DNA of 64,000 bases, taken from Xanthobacter oligotrophicus. Its GTDB lineage: Bacteria; Pseudomonadota; Alphaproteobacteria; Rhizobiales; Xanthobacteraceae. The stretch is taken from the NCBI RefSeq assembly GCF_008364685.1, contig NZ_VTTL01000003.1, positions 310,001 to 374,000 of the forward strand, given 5' to 3'. This document shows positions 1-9,709 of this stretch, piece after piece (the stretch's first letter is position 1; each line of letters begins with the position of its first letter). A program made the position numbers and the translations under genes. A model generated the notes under the pieces. It was not told where the DNA came from and searched no databases. It saw nothing but the letters and a program-made list of their open reading frames with translations.

Positions 1-109
1 GGCCAGTCATGCCACTCCCCTCCCCCTGCCATCTTTGCTATCCAGTGCCTCCCCGCCGAGCGGCGCCCCAGACGCCGGGGGTGGGGCCGTGATTCCCAGG
101 GAGCCCGCC

Positions 110-1297
110 ATGCTGACCACCACCGCCCCCTTCGACCGCATCGGCGAGGAGAACGCCTTCGCCGTGCTGGCGCGCGCCACGGCGCTGGCCGGGCAAGGGC
201 GGTCCATTCTCAACCTGGGCATCGGCCAGCCGGATTTCCGCACCCCGGACCATATCGTCGAGGCCGCCGTGAAGGCGCTGCGCGACGGCCAGCATGGCTA
301 CACCCCCTCGGTGGGCATCCTGCCCCTACGCGAGGCGGTGGCCGCCGACCTCAACCGCCGCTACGGCGTGGAGGTGAACCCGGACCTGGTGATGATCATG
401 CCCGGCGGCAAGGTCACCATGTATGCGGCCATCCGCCTGTTCGGCGAGCCGGGGGCGGAGATCCTCTATCCGGATCCCGGCTTCCCCATCTACCGCTCCA
501 TGATCGAGCACACCGGCGCCACCCCCATCCCGGTGCCGATCCGCGAGGAAAACGGCTTCGCCTTCTCGGCCGAGGAGACCCTGGCGCTGATCACACCGCG
601 CACGCGCCTTCTCATCATCAACTCGCCGGCCAATCCCACCGGCGGCGTCACGCCGACGGCCGAGATCGACAAGCTGGTGAAGGGCCTTGCCGCCCACCCC
701 CATGTGGCGGTGATGTCGGATGAGATCTACGACCGCTTCCTGTTCGACGGCGAGGAACACCGCACCTTGCTGGCCTACCCCGAGATCCGCGACCGGCTGA
801 TCCTGCTCAACGGCTGGTCCAAGACCTATGCCATGACCGGCTGGCGCCTGGGCTATTCCATCTGGCCGAAGGACCTCTACGACAAGGTGCGCAAGCTGGC
901 GGTGAACTGCTGGAGCTGCGTGAACGCCGCCACCCAATATGCCGGCATCGCCGCACTGGAAGGCCCGCAGGACGCGGTGGAGGCCATGACCGCCGAGTTC
1001 GACGCCCGCCGCCGCATCGTCGTGGAGGGGCTGAACGCCCTGCCCGGCGTGCGCTGCGCCACCCCGAAGGGCGCCTTCTACGCCTTCCCCAACGTCTCCG
1101 GCACCGGCTGGGCCGAGGCCAAGAAGCTTGCCTCCGCCTTGCTGGAGGAGGCGGGCGTGGCGGTCATCGGCGGCCCGGATTTCGGCGTCCATGGCGAAGG
1201 TTACATCCGGCTGTCCTACGCCACCTCGCGGGAGAATATCGCGGCGGCGCTGGCGCGCATGGGCGATTTCCTCGCCGCAAACCGCAAGGTGGCCTGA
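110..1297 (+). CDS. PLP-dependent class I/II aminotransferase
   Basis: About 395 residues, a usual length for the aspartate-aminotransferase superfamily (fold type I). The N-terminal NLGIGQPDF segment, the central NSPANPTGG loop, the SDEIYDRF aspartate/tyrosine pair and the PLP-lysine motif GWSKTYAMTGWRLG are all present, so the enzyme should be active. It probably transfers an amino group between an amino acid and a 2-oxo acid in the cytoplasm; the substrate cannot be read from the sequence. The ATG at 110 is preceded by CAGGGAG at 98-104, which decides the start over upstream in-frame codons. The next gene starts 3 bp after the stop, so they are probably co-transcribed. Confidence 0.9.
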   Translation: MLTTTAPFDRIGEENAFAVLARATALAGQGRSILNLGIGQPDFRTPDHIVEAAVKALRDGQHGYTPSVGILPLREAVAADLNRRYGVEVNPDLVMIMPGGKVTMYAAIRLFGEPGAEILYPDPGFPIYRSMIEHTGATPIPVPIREENGFAFSAEETLALITPRTRLLIINSPANPTGGVTPTAEIDKLVKGLAAHPHVAVMSDEIYDRFLFDGEEHRTLLAYPEIRDRLILLNGWSKTYAMTGWRLGYSIWPKDLYDKVRKLAVNCWSCVNAATQYAGIAALEGPQDAVEAMTAEFDARRRIVVEGLNALPGVRCATPKGAFYAFPNVSGTGWAEAKKLASALLEEAGVAVIGGPDFGVHGEGYIRLSYATSRENIAAALARMGDFLAANRKVA

Positions 1298-1300
1298 GGC

Positions 1301-2029
1301 GTGGCGGCGCGGCACGCGCGGGGGCGATGGCTTGGCCTGGCCGTCCTCGCGCTCGCGCTGAGCCCGCTCGTCATGCTGGCCATCGCCCCGCCGCCGGATC
1401 CCCCCGTCCCGCCCGGACTGTCGCAGCCGGCGCGCTCTGATACGCCGGCCGAGGCCTCGCTCTCGGCGCCCGCGTCAGGGCCGGAGGCAGACGAAGCTGC
1501 GCCCGAAGTCCCGGTAGCGCCCAAGGCGGCAGCGGATCCGGTGCGCGCCGCTGCCCCCGTCCGGCGCGGGACGCCGACCGGGCCCGAGCGCTGGGCCGGT
1601 ACGCCGGCCTGTCCCAAGGACAGGATTTCGGGCGGGCAATACAATCGCTGCCTGTTCGAGGCCACCCGCACCTCCGAGCAGGCGCTTGAGGTGGAGTTGT
1701 CCAACGCCTTCGCGGTCATCGAGGCGCGGGCCGATTTGCAGGGTGTCCAGCGGGTACGCTGGAAGACCATGCTGGACGAGGCCCAGTCCCGCTTCCTGCT
1801 CTATCGCAACTTCGACTGCCAGAGCGTCGCCCCGTTCGAGGGACCGCGCGGCATCGGCAATTTCGAGCAGCGTGCCCTGTGCCTCATCGAGGCCAACATG
1901 CGCCGCGCCGGCGAGCTGCGCGCCCGCTATGTGGCAACCGTGGCGACCACCACCGAGCGCACCCGCCCCAACGGCCCCGAGGACCGCCCCGGAACCTGGA
2001 CCCACCCCGTTCCCCCGGCCGCAGACTGA
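1301..2029 (+). CDS. Membrane-anchored LprI/DUF1311-like protein
   Basis: 242 residues from a GTG start. An N-terminal hydrophobic segment (about residues 9-27) is followed by a long Pro/Ala-rich linker to about residue 95, then a cysteine-containing C-terminal domain (about 100-210). The helix-rich region with a central WKTMLDEAQSRFLLYRNFDC stretch resembles lysozyme-inhibitor LprI-like DUF1311 domains, which are periplasmic. I infer an exported or inner-membrane-anchored protein facing the periplasm. AAGGTGG lies about 8 nt upstream of the GTG, inside the end of the preceding aminotransferase gene, which supports translation as a downstream operon member. The function is unknown beyond the domain resemblance. 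Confidence 0.7.
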   Translation: MAARHARGRWLGLAVLALALSPLVMLAIAPPPDPPVPPGLSQPARSDTPAEASLSAPASGPEADEAAPEVPVAPKAAADPVRAAAPVRRGTPTGPERWAGTPACPKDRISGGQYNRCLFEATRTSEQALEVELSNAFAVIEARADLQGVQRVRWKTMLDEAQSRFLLYRNFDCQSVAPFEGPRGIGNFEQRALCLIEANMRRAGELRARYVATVATTTERTRPNGPEDRPGTWTHPVPPAAD

Positions 2030-2045
2030 GGCGCGCCAGCGATTT

Positions 2046-2259
2046 AGAGCCCGTTTGAAAATGCTTTTCAGATGGGCTCTTGTAGCCCTCGCAGGTGCTT
2101 TCTCACCGTCATGGCCGGGCTTGACCCGGCCATCCACGCGGGGAGGCTGGGAATGTTTTTCGTAAGTTTTCCCATGCGGATCGGCGTGGATGCCCGGGTC
2201 AAGCCCGGCCATGACGGGGTGATAGCGGCTATGCTTTTTTGAATTTCGAAACGCGCTCT
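2046..2259. repeat. Repeat family A, full copy 1 (MITE-like)
   Basis: About 214 bp with imperfect 19-bp terminal inverted repeats: AGAGCCCGTTTGAAAATGC at the left and the complement of AGAGCGCGTTTCGAAATTC at the right. The inner part is itself palindromic: GTCATGGCCGGGCTTG pairs with CAAGCCCGGCCATGAC. A second full copy lies at 37212-37488 and core-only copies at 55535 and 62620. It contains no gene. It fills most of the 356-bp gap between the LprI-like gene and kdgK. Confidence 0.85.
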
Positions 2260-2385
2260 TAAGAGCACCGTGCGGGTGCGCCGAACCGCGGCCATCCGGT
2301 CTGAAAATGCAATAAAAACCGATTGATCGCCGCTCAGGTGTTGCTACGGTCGCCCCGGCAGGCGGGAGAGGAAGCGGAGGCGCTC

Positions 2386-3318
2386 GTGTCCAAGGTGGTT
2401 TGCGTGGGTGAGGTCATGGTGGAACTGGCCCGCGGTTCGGACGGCCGGTTCGGCCTCGCCTATGGCGGCGACACGTTCAACACGGCGGTCTATCTCGCCC
2501 GGGCCGGCATCGACGTGGCCTATGCCACCGCGCTCGGCGACGACGCCTTCTCCGACGACATCCTCGCCCTCGGCACGGCGGAAGGGGTGGACATGAGCCT
2601 CGTGCCGCGCCTCAAAGGCCGCGCGCCGGGCCTTTATCTCATCAGCACCGATGCGAGCGGCGAGCGCAGCTTCAACTACTGGCGCGACACCTCCCCCGCC
2701 CGCACCCTGTTCGAGGCCGAAGGCTGGCAGGACGTTGCGGCGGCGCTGGTGGGCGCGCGCGCCGTCTATTTCTCCGGCATCACCCTGTCGCTCTATTCCA
2801 ACCAGGGCCTCGGCCGCTTCCTCGCGGCGCTGGAGATGGCGGGAACGAGTGCGCAGAACCGGACCCTCACCGTGTTCGACGGCAATTTCCGCCCGCGCAA
2901 CTGGGGCGGTGACCTCAACCGGGCGCGCACCGTGTTCGCCGAGGCACTGAAGCGCGCGTCCATGGCGCTGCCCACCTTCGAGGACGAGGTGGCCCTGTGG
3001 GGCGACGCCTCGCCCGCCGCCACCATCGAGCGCATGACCACCTATGGCCTGACCGAGGTGGTGGTGAAGAACGGCGCGGCCGGCGCCCTCGTCCATGCGG
3101 ATGGGCGCACGGTGGAGGTGCCGGTGGAGCGCGCGGTCTCCCCCCTCGATACCACCGGCGCCGGCGACAGCTTCAATGCCGGCTATCTCGCCGCCCGCCT
3201 GCAAGGCGCCGGTCCCGAGGATGCCGCCCGCGCCGGCCACCGCCTCGCGGCGGAGGTGATCATGCACCGGGGCGCCATCATTCCCCGCGCCATCCATGAG
3301 GGTGTGCGGGCGCATTGA
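2386..3318 (+). CDS. kdgK: 2-dehydro-3-deoxygluconokinase (PfkB family)
   Basis: 310 residues, usual for PfkB sugar kinases. The N-terminal CVGEVMVEL strand, the [13 protein letters not shown] substrate-binding segment and the C-terminal anion-hole motif [17 protein letters not shown] with its catalytic Asp are all present. The sequence is closest in character to KdgK, which phosphorylates 2-keto-3-deoxygluconate to KDPG for the Entner-Doudoroff pathway; another sugar is possible. I chose the GTG at 2386 because GCGGAGG sits 5 nt upstream and the conserved first strand starts just after it. The gene stands alone after a repeat element and ends shortly before rlmN. Confidence 0.85.
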   Translation: MSKVVCVGEVMVELARGSDGRFGLAYGGDTFNTAVYLARAGIDVAYATALGDDAFSDDILALGTAEGVDMSLVPRLKGRAPGLYLISTDASGERSFNYWRDTSPARTLFEAEGWQDVAAALVGARAVYFSGITLSLYSNQGLGRFLAALEMAGTSAQNRTLTVFDGNFRPRNWGGDLNRARTVFAEALKRASMALPTFEDEVALWGDASPAATIERMTTYGLTEVVVKNGAAGALVHADGRTVEVPVERAVSPLDTTGAGDSFNAGYLAARLQGAGPEDAARAGHRLAAEVIMHRGAIIPRAIHEGVRAH

Positions 3319-3421
3319 GGCCCCCGCCCGCCGCCGGACGGCGCGCGCCCCGCGCAGGTCCGGGACCAGCCCTGCATTCTGCAAGTGGAACTCCAAGTGG
3401 AAAGCGCGGGCCGAAGGCATT

Positions 3422-4678
3422 ATGTGTGACGCCATGATGTCCACACCCGAAACCGCAACCGACGCCACTGCGCCCGAAGCAGCGCCTTTGCCGCCCATCG
3501 GCGCGGGCGCGCCCGCTCCCCTGCCGTCCCTCGTCGGCCTCGACCGGGACAAGCTGGGCGCGGCGCTCGACGCCATCGGCGTGCGCGGCTCCGACCGGCG
3601 CATGCGGGTGAACCAGCTCTGGCACTGGATCTACCTGCGCGGCGCCACCGACTTTGCGGAGATGACCAACGTCTCCAAGCACCTGCGCGCCGACCTTGCC
3701 GCCGCCTATTCGCTGGCGCGGCCGGAAATCGTGATGGAGCAGGTGTCGCAGGACGGCACCCGCAAGTGGCTGCTGCGCTTTCCGGCCGACCATCCCGGCG
3801 AGCGGCCCCACGACATCGAGACCGTCTATATCCCCGAGAGCGATCGCGGCACGCTCTGCGTCTCCAGCCAGGTGGGCTGCACGCTCAACTGCTCGTTCTG
3901 CCACACCGGCACCCAGCGTCTGGTCCGCAACCTCACCGCCGCCGAGATCGTGGCGCAGGTGATGGTGGCCCGCGACCGCCTCGGCGACTATCCCGGCCGT
4001 GACCGCGCCGTGGGTCCCGGCCTGCCCACCGAGGGCGACCGGCTGGTCACCAACATCGTCTTCATGGGCATGGGCGAGCCGCTCTATGCCTATGACAGCG
4101 TGAAGGAAGCCATCGAGACCCTCTCGGACGGCGACGGCCTGGGCCTCGGCCGGCGGCGCATCACCGTGTCCACCTCCGGCGTGGTGCCGGAGATCGAGCG
4201 GCTGGGCGCAGAAGTCGGCCCCATGCTCGCCATCTCGCTCCATGCGGTGCGGGACAAGCTGCGCGACGAGCTGGTGCCCATCAACAAGAAGTACCCCATC
4301 GCCGAGCTGATGGAGGCCTGCCGCACCTATCCTGCCGCCTCCAACGCCAAGCGCATCACCTTCGAATACGTGATGCTGAAGGGCGTCAACGACAGCCCCG
4401 CCGACGCCAAGGCGCTGGTGAAGCTCCTGGAAGGGGTGCCGGCCAAGATCAACCTGATCCCCTTCAACCCGTGGCCGGGCACACAGTACGAATGCTCCGA
4501 CTGGGAGACCATCGAGCGCTTCTCGGACATCGTGTTCCGCGCCGGCTATGCGAGCCCGGTGCGCACGCCGCGCGGCCGCGACATCCTCGCCGCCTGCGGC
4601 CAGCTGAAGAGCGAGAGCGAGAAGCTTTCGGCCCGCGAGCGCCTCGCCCTGCGCGCCATGATGGCGCAAGACGAGTAG
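3422..4678 (+). CDS. rlmN: Dual-specificity 23S rRNA A2503/tRNA methyltransferase RlmN
   Basis: About 418 residues. This radical-SAM enzyme makes 2-methyladenosine at 23S rRNA A2503 and tRNA A37. The cluster-binding motif [11 protein letters not shown] (CxxxCxxC) is present, followed by [17 protein letters not shown] and [14 protein letters not shown], all typical of RlmN. The second cysteine needed for methyl transfer lies in the C-terminal half ([10 protein letters not shown]). The frame is open back to 3296, overlapping kdgK, but that extension is Arg-rich and unlike the family, so I placed the start at the ATG at 3422. That is somewhat uncertain because two further ATGs follow at once. 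Confidence 0.93.
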   Translation: MCDAMMSTPETATDATAPEAAPLPPIGAGAPAPLPSLVGLDRDKLGAALDAIGVRGSDRRMRVNQLWHWIYLRGATDFAEMTNVSKHLRADLAAAYSLARPEIVMEQVSQDGTRKWLLRFPADHPGERPHDIETVYIPESDRGTLCVSSQVGCTLNCSFCHTGTQRLVRNLTAAEIVAQVMVARDRLGDYPGRDRAVGPGLPTEGDRLVTNIVFMGMGEPLYAYDSVKEAIETLSDGDGLGLGRRRITVSTSGVVPEIERLGAEVGPMLAISLHAVRDKLRDELVPINKKYPIAELMEACRTYPAASNAKRITFEYVMLKGVNDSPADAKALVKLLEGVPAKINLIPFNPWPGTQYECSDWETIERFSDIVFRAGYASPVRTPRGRDILAACGQLKSESEKLSARERLALRAMMAQDE

Positions 4679-4755
4679 GCCGGCCCGTCGGCTCCGTGTC
4701 GCGTGAGGCCGACAGGTTCGCGCCCAGGCCGGGCAAACAGGCTGAGGAGGCCACC

Positions 4756-5133
4756 ATGCTGGACCATATGGGCATCTCGGTGCGCGATCTGGAGCGCTCG
4801 CGCGCCTTCTACCTCGCCGCCTTGGCCCCCCTCGGCTACGGCATCGTCATGGAGGCGAACCCGCCCGGCGGGCATGCCTATGTGGGCTTCGGCGCCGGCA
4901 AGCCGGAATTCTGGATCGGTGATGCGCCCACTGCCACCGGGCATCTGCACGTGGCGTTTTCCGCCACCAGCCGGGCGGCGGTGGACACCTTTTATGCGGC
5001 GGCGCTTGCCGCCGGCGGGCGCGACAACGGTGCGCCGGGGCTGCGGCCCCATTATCACCCGCATTATTACGGCGCCTTCGTCTTCGATCCCGACGGCCTC
5101 AACGTGGAAGCCGTCTGCCACCTTCCGGAATGA
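4756..5133 (+). CDS. VOC-family (glyoxalase/bleomycin resistance-like) protein
   Basis: 125 residues, one vicinal-oxygen-chelate domain. It starts with LDHMGISVRDLERSRAFY (metal-ligand His at residue 3) and ends with FVFDPDGLNVEAVCH, which contains the conserved late Glu. HYHPHYYGAF adds the histidines seen in the lactoylglutathione-lyase-like subgroup. The substrate is unknown; VOC proteins of this size include isomerases, dioxygenase-like enzymes and binding proteins. The ATG at 4756 has a strong GAGGAGG 5 nt upstream. The next gene begins 10 bp after the stop, suggesting co-transcription. Confidence 0.85.
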   Translation: MLDHMGISVRDLERSRAFYLAALAPLGYGIVMEANPPGGHAYVGFGAGKPEFWIGDAPTATGHLHVAFSATSRAAVDTFYAAALAAGGRDNGAPGLRPHYHPHYYGAFVFDPDGLNVEAVCHLPE

Positions 5134-5143
5134 CACGACAGCC

Positions 5144-5689
5144 ATGGACAACCTCACCCGCCTGCTCCTGCGCTTCGTTCTGGTTCCCCTCGGCTATCTC
5201 GCGGGGGTGATCGCGGGGGCGGCGGTGATGCTGGTCGGCGAATGGCGCATCGGCAGCCTGTTCGAGGCCCCGGAGGGATCCGAGGCGGCAGGCCTCGGCA
5301 TCCTGGTCGCCATCGTGGTGGCGGGAACGGTCGTGACGCTCCTGCTCCTGTTCATGTGGATGGTCGCGACCATCGGCATCCTGTTCTCGGAGGCCTTCGC
5401 GGTGCGCTCGTGGATGTTCCACGCCGCGAACGGGGTGGTCTCCGCCCTCGTCGGAGCCCAGCTGGTCAACGGTGGGCCGGATGCGCCGCCGGTGACCGGG
5501 GATCCGTTCTACACCGTGGCCGCGGGCCTTGCCGCGGGCCTTGTCTACTGGCTGGTCGCGGGCTCGAGCGCCGGCTTCTTCAAGCCGATCCTGGGATCGC
5601 CGGCGGAGCGAGCGGCCCGCCTGCCGCCGCCGCCCGCCCCATCGCGGACCGATGTTCCGCCGCCCACCTCCCTGCCGCCACGCCAGTGA
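5144..5689 (+). CDS. Four-helix inner-membrane protein, unknown function
   Basis: 181 residues. Hydrophobic stretches at about 7-30, 48-75, 90-108 and 122-145 suggest four transmembrane helices, followed by a Pro-rich cytoplasmic tail (PPPPAPS.., PPPTSLPP). I do not recognise the family and see no catalytic motif. It starts 10 bp after the VOC gene and is probably translated from the same message. The Pro-rich tail could bind a partner, but this is inference. Confidence 0.7.
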   Translation: MDNLTRLLLRFVLVPLGYLAGVIAGAAVMLVGEWRIGSLFEAPEGSEAAGLGILVAIVVAGTVVTLLLLFMWMVATIGILFSEAFAVRSWMFHAANGVVSALVGAQLVNGGPDAPPVTGDPFYTVAAGLAAGLVYWLVAGSSAGFFKPILGSPAERAARLPPPPAPSRTDVPPPTSLPPRQ

Positions 5690-5840
5690 CCATCGGCGTT
5701 CCAGCACATTCCCCCAGCGTCAATCCAGGCCACGGCATCCGAGAGCGGGAACGGGCGTGCGGGCACACCGCGCCAACAATCCTTTGATTCCGCGCCCCGT
5801 TCCGGCTAAGGCTCCCCCTCCCAGCCGCGCGAACGCCAAG

Positions 5841-6686
5841 ATGCAAACCCAGACCCCGCTTTCGCTCGCCGACCTGCGCGCCGAGATCGACCGCATCGAC
5901 GAGGCCATGCACCGCCTCCTCATGGAGCGCAGCGCGATCATCGACCGCCTGGTGCAGGTGAAGCGCACCGCAGGCGCGGAGAGCGGCTCCGCCTTCCGCC
6001 CGGCCCGCGAGGCCGACATGATGCGCCGGCTGGTGGAGCGCCACGACGGCCTCTTGCCCCTCGACACGGTGGAGAGCATCTGGCGCGTCATCATCGCCAC
6101 CTTCACCTACGTGCAAGCGCCGTATTCGGTCCATGCCGACCTTGCCGTGGGCGAGCCGGCCATGCGCGACAGCGCCCGCTTCCATTTCGGCTTCACCGTG
6201 CCGTTCGTGCCCCACATGGGCGCGCGGGGGGTGATCGATGCGGTGAAAGGCTCCAAGGGCGACCTCGGCCTCATCGCCGCTGCCGCTCCTGGCGCCGGCG
6301 ACCCGTGGTGGACCGCGCTGGAGGCCGAGGGCGCCCCCAAGATCATCGCCCGCCTGCCCTTCGTGGAGCGCGCGGACCATCCCGCCGGATTGCCGGTGTT
6401 CGTCGTCTCCCACCCTATCGACGATGCCGCGGTGCGCGAGGTCCGCGTCTATTCGCTGCGCGTCACGGGATGGAGCGCGGCGGCGGGGCGTGGCATACCC
6501 GCCCTCGCCGAGGTTGTGGTGGCGCCCGATGACGCTCTCGACGGCGCGGCGCTCCTCGTCTCCCTGCCCCCCGGCCATGGGGTGGACGAGGTGATCGCGG
6601 CCCTCACCGAGGCCGGCGCCGGCGTCCGCGCCGTGGCCGAGGTGGGCAGCCATGCCGCCATCCACAAGGTGGGGGCGGAAACGTAA
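5841..6686 (+). CDS. Chorismate mutase (AroQ type) with C-terminal extension
   Basis: 281 residues. Residues 8-95 form an AroQ chorismate mutase domain: [19 protein letters not shown], the catalytic Arg near the start, [13 protein letters not shown], and [12 protein letters not shown]. The enzyme converts chorismate to prephenate. The remaining ~180 residues are not part of that domain; they have an alpha/beta character loosely reminiscent of the substrate-binding half of prephenate dehydratase but lack its TRF motif. hisC and a prephenate/arogenate dehydrogenase follow directly, making a tyrosine-branch block. The ATG at 5841 fits the domain boundary; upstream in-frame sequence is Arg/Pro-rich and looks untranslated. 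Confidence 0.88.
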   Translation: MQTQTPLSLADLRAEIDRIDEAMHRLLMERSAIIDRLVQVKRTAGAESGSAFRPAREADMMRRLVERHDGLLPLDTVESIWRVIIATFTYVQAPYSVHADLAVGEPAMRDSARFHFGFTVPFVPHMGARGVIDAVKGSKGDLGLIAAAAPGAGDPWWTALEAEGAPKIIARLPFVERADHPAGLPVFVVSHPIDDAAVREVRVYSLRVTGWSAAAGRGIPALAEVVVAPDDALDGAALLVSLPPGHGVDEVIAALTEAGAGVRAVAEVGSHAAIHKVGAET

Positions 6687-6745
6687 GGGTAGACTGCCAA
6701 GGGCCGCCGGGCGGCCCGATCCGTCAGGTTCTGGAGTATGTTGAG

Positions 6746-7909
6746 ATGTCCGCCGTGCTGAAAGACCCGATCCCCGCTCCCGGCCGTCCGCAGCCGCGGC
6801 CCGGCGTGCTCGCTATCCAGGCCTATGTGCCCGGCAAGAGCCACGCCCCCGGGGTGGAGAAGGTCTTCAAGCTCTCCTCCAACGAGACCCCGCTCGGCCC
6901 GAGCGAGAAGGCGCTCGCCGCCTTCGCCGAAGCCGGCCGCAAGCTGGAGGATTATCCGGACGGCTCCGCCACCGTGCTGCGGCAGGCCATCGCCACGGCC
7001 TATGGGCTCGATCCCGCGCGCATCATCTGCGGCGCCGGCTCGGACGAGATCCTGAACCTCGTGGCCCACGCCTATGTGGGGCCGGGCGACGAGGTGATCT
7101 TCAGCGAGCACGGCTTCCTCGTCTACAAGATCGCGACGCTGGCCGCCGGCGGCACCCCGGTGGTGGCCAAGGAACGCGACCTCACCGCCGACGTGGACGC
7201 CATCCTCGCGCTGGTGACGCCCCGGACGCGCCTCGTCTTCCTCGCCAATCCCAACAATCCCACCGGCACCTACCTACCGTTCGACGAGGTGCGCCGCCTG
7301 CACGCCGGCCTGCCCGGCAACGTGCTGCTGGTACTGGACGCGGCCTATGCTGAATATGTCCGCCGCAACGACTACGAGGCGGGCCTCGAACTGGCGCTCA
7401 CCGCCGACAACGTGCTGATGAGCCGGACCTTCTCCAAGATCCACGGCCTCGCCGCCCTGCGCATCGGCTGGGCGGTGGGCCCGGCCCATGTGATCGACGC
7501 CATGAACCGGGTGCGCGGCCCGTTCAACATGAACACCCCGGCCCTGCTCGCCGGCGCCGCCGCCATTGCCGATGCGGCGCACGTGGAGAAGGCGGTGGCG
7601 CACAACGCGCGCTGGCTGCCGTGGCTGACGGAGCAGTTCGAGGCGCTGGGCCTGAAGGTCACGCCCTCGGTCGCCAACTTCCTGCTCATCCACTTCCCCG
7701 ACACCCCCGGCCGCACGGCAAAGGAGGCGGATGCCTTCCTCACCAGGCGCGGACTGGTGCTGCGGCAGGTGGCGTCCTACGGCCTGCCTGACGCCCTGCG
7801 CATGACGGTGGGGACCGAGGAGGCCAACCACCTGGTGGTGGCGGCCCTCGCCGACTTCATGTCGGGCCAGGATTCGGCCGGCAAGGATTCCGAGGGGACC
7901 GGCGCGTGA
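6746..7909 (+). CDS. hisC: Histidinol-phosphate / aromatic aminotransferase
   Basis: 387 residues, class II aminotransferase of the HisC family. The motifs are [12 protein letters not shown], the GAGSDEIL phosphate-binding start, [19 protein letters not shown] and the PLP-lysine site [16 protein letters not shown]. HisC makes histidinol phosphate, and members in this alphaproteobacterial context often also transaminate phenylpyruvate or hydroxyphenylpyruvate. Being flanked by chorismate mutase and prephenate dehydrogenase suggests a main role in the tyrosine/phenylalanine branch. GGAG about 11 nt upstream supports the ATG at 6746. Its stop overlaps the next start by 4 bp (GTGA). Confidence 0.92.
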   Translation: MSAVLKDPIPAPGRPQPRPGVLAIQAYVPGKSHAPGVEKVFKLSSNETPLGPSEKALAAFAEAGRKLEDYPDGSATVLRQAIATAYGLDPARIICGAGSDEILNLVAHAYVGPGDEVIFSEHGFLVYKIATLAAGGTPVVAKERDLTADVDAILALVTPRTRLVFLANPNNPTGTYLPFDEVRRLHAGLPGNVLLVLDAAYAEYVRRNDYEAGLELALTADNVLMSRTFSKIHGLAALRIGWAVGPAHVIDAMNRVRGPFNMNTPALLAGAAAIADAAHVEKAVAHNARWLPWLTEQFEALGLKVTPSVANFLLIHFPDTPGRTAKEADAFLTRRGLVLRQVASYGLPDALRMTVGTEEANHLVVAALADFMSGQDSAGKDSEGTGA

Positions 7910-8847
7910 TCCGCCCCCTCGTCCCCCGCCTCGCCATCATCGGGGCGGGGCTCATCGGCTCGTCGCTGGCCCGCGCGGCGCGTGAGAAGCATCTCGCCGG
8001 CACCATCGTGGTGGCCGATCGGGACGCCGCCGTCTGCGCCCGCGTGCGCGAGCTGGGCTTTGCCGACGCGGTGACCCAGAGCGCCGCCGAGGCCGCAAGC
8101 GACGCCGACATCGTCATCGCCTGCGTGCCCGTGGGCGCCTCCGGCGCGGTGGCGGCCGAGGTGGGGCCGCACCTGAAGCCCGGCGCCATCCTCTCGGACG
8201 TGGGCTCGGTGAAGGCCTCGGTGGTGGAGGCCATGGCACCGTTCGTACCGGCCCACGCCCATCTGGTGCCGGCCCATCCCGTTGCGGGCACGGAATTTTC
8301 CGGCCCGGATGCCGGCTTTGCCGCCCTGTTCGAGAACCGCTGGTGCATCGTCACCCCGCCGGAGGGGGCCGATCCCGCCGCGGTAGACCGCATCGTCGCC
8401 ATGTGGCGCGCCGCGGGGGCGAACGTGGAGACCATGAGCGCCCAGCACCATGACCTGGTGCTCGCCATCACCAGCCATGTGCCGCATCTCATTGCCTACA
8501 ACATCGTGGGCACGGCGGCGGAGCTGGAGGAGACGCTGACCTCCGAGGTGATCAAGTTCTCGGCCGGCGGCTTCCGCGACTTCACCCGCATCGCCTCGTC
8601 CGACCCCACCATGTGGCGCGACGTGTTCCTCTCCAACCGCGAGGCGGTGCTGGAGATGCTCGGCCGCTTTACGGAGGACCTCACCGCCCTCCAGCGCGCC
8701 ATCCGCTACGGCGACGGCGACGCCCTGTTCGAGCATTTCACCCGCACGAGGGCCATCCGCCGCTCCATCATCGAGCAGGGCCAGGAGACCGCCGCCCCCG
8801 ATTTCGGCCGCCGCGCTGCGGAAAAGCCCAAGCACGAGCAGAGCTGA
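7906..8847 (+). CDS. Prephenate/arogenate dehydrogenase
   Basis: 313 residues. The Rossmann motif [14 protein letters not shown] sits at residues 10-23, followed by [13 protein letters not shown] and the family signature [14 protein letters not shown], with the H required for hydride transfer from prephenate or arogenate. [11 protein letters not shown] and [15 protein letters not shown] are conserved C-terminal motifs. The product is hydroxyphenylpyruvate or tyrosine. No ACT domain is fused, so feedback inhibition, if any, must work differently from TyrA proteins with ACT. The GTG start at 7906 overlaps the hisC stop by 4 bp, indicating translational coupling. Confidence 0.92.
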   Translation: MIRPLVPRLAIIGAGLIGSSLARAAREKHLAGTIVVADRDAAVCARVRELGFADAVTQSAAEAASDADIVIACVPVGASGAVAAEVGPHLKPGAILSDVGSVKASVVEAMAPFVPAHAHLVPAHPVAGTEFSGPDAGFAALFENRWCIVTPPEGADPAAVDRIVAMWRAAGANVETMSAQHHDLVLAITSHVPHLIAYNIVGTAAELEETLTSEVIKFSAGGFRDFTRIASSDPTMWRDVFLSNREAVLEMLGRFTEDLTALQRAIRYGDGDALFEHFTRTRAIRRSIIEQGQETAAPDFGRRAAEKPKHEQS

Positions 8848-8860
8848 CACAGCTGAGACC

Positions 8861-9003
8861 GGGCAGGGGGATAAACGCGGCGCCGCCGCTGCGGCAGGCG
8901 CTCCTGTCACGCCATCGGCAAGAAACTGTGCCACTGGGGCATGCCACGCTTCCGCCGAAGTCCGGGGCAAGGTGAGACCCGGCCCGGATTCGGGGATGCC
9001 TCC
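8861..9003 (+). promoter_or_regulatory. Candidate cobalamin riboswitch in the DUF1007-nicO leader
   Basis: The 211-bp leader contains, in order, blocks resembling the cobalamin-riboswitch core: ATAAACG near 8871, GAAACTGT near 8922, GCCACTG near 8930, CGAAG near 8956 and GTGAGACC near 8972. The most diagnostic are AACTGT and CCACTG. The element is compact, with almost no spacing between these two blocks, so it may be a variant or a coincidence. The downstream pair encodes a predicted Ni/Co transporter, the type of gene this riboswitch often controls. No covariance search was possible here. Confidence 0.42.
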
Positions 9004-9058
9004 CACAGGCCGCATCGACGGGCCGCATCCACGGGCCGGTGAACGAGGACGATTGCCG

Positions 9059-9709
9059 ATGACGCCGCGCACCGTGACGGTCGCCCTGAGCCTTGTGACC
9101 GCGCTCCTGTTCGCCGTCTTGGCGCCGCGCCCGGCGCAGGCGCACCCCCATGTGTGGGTCACCATGAAGAGCGAGCTGGTCTATGATTCCAGCGGCCGCC
9201 TCACCGGGGTGAAGCAGATCTGGACCTTCGACGATGCCTTCTCCGCCTTCGCCCTGCAGGGCATGGAGAAGCAGAAGGACGGCAGCTATGGCGACGATGT
9301 GCTCAAGCCCCTCGCCGAGGTGAACGTCACGTCCCTGAAGGAATACAATTATTTCGTCGTGGGCAAGACGGCGACGGCCAAGCTCGCCTTCAAGGACCCC
9401 ATCGACTATTTCCTCACCTACGAGAACGAGCTGCTCACCCTTCACTTCACCCTGCCGCTGGAAAAGCCGGTGGCGGCGAAGGGGACCACCTCCCTTGAGA
9501 TCTACGATCCCACCGCCTTCGTCTCCTTCTCCTTCAACGAGAAGGACCCGGTGAAGCTGGTGTCGCCTCCGGCCGGCTGCACCCAGGAGGTGATCTCGCC
9601 GGAGCCGCCGGCGAGCGGGACCCTGAACGAGGCGTTCTTCTCCAATCTCACCTCGGCCAGCACCTACGGCGCCCAGTTCGCCGACAAGATCACGGTGAAG
9701 TGCCCGTGA
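9059..9709 (+). CDS. DUF1007 periplasmic partner of NicO transporter
   Basis: 216 residues with a clear signal peptide (hydrophobic residues 7-24, cleavage after APRPAQA). The mature protein starts with HPHVWV, the characteristic N-terminus of DUF1007, where the exposed histidines may bind metal. The family is almost always encoded next to NicO-type permeases, as here. I infer a periplasmic or membrane-associated metal-handling subunit for Ni2+ or Co2+. AGGA lies about 9 nt before the ATG at 9059. The stop overlaps the permease start (GTGA), so both should be made in a fixed ratio. Confidence 0.85.
   Translation: MTPRTVTVALSLVTALLFAVLAPRPAQAHPHVWVTMKSELVYDSSGRLTGVKQIWTFDDAFSAFALQGMEKQKDGSYGDDVLKPLAEVNVTSLKEYNYFVVGKTATAKLAFKDPIDYFLTYENELLTLHFTLPLEKPVAAKGTTSLEIYDPTAFVSFSFNEKDPVKLVSPPAGCTQEVISPEPPASGTLNEAFFSNLTSASTYGAQFADKITVKCP

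Noticed and set aside
3278-4669. Long minus-strand open frame over rlmN
   Set aside because: A compositional shadow of rlmN; no motif, and the sense frame has the radical-SAM cysteines.
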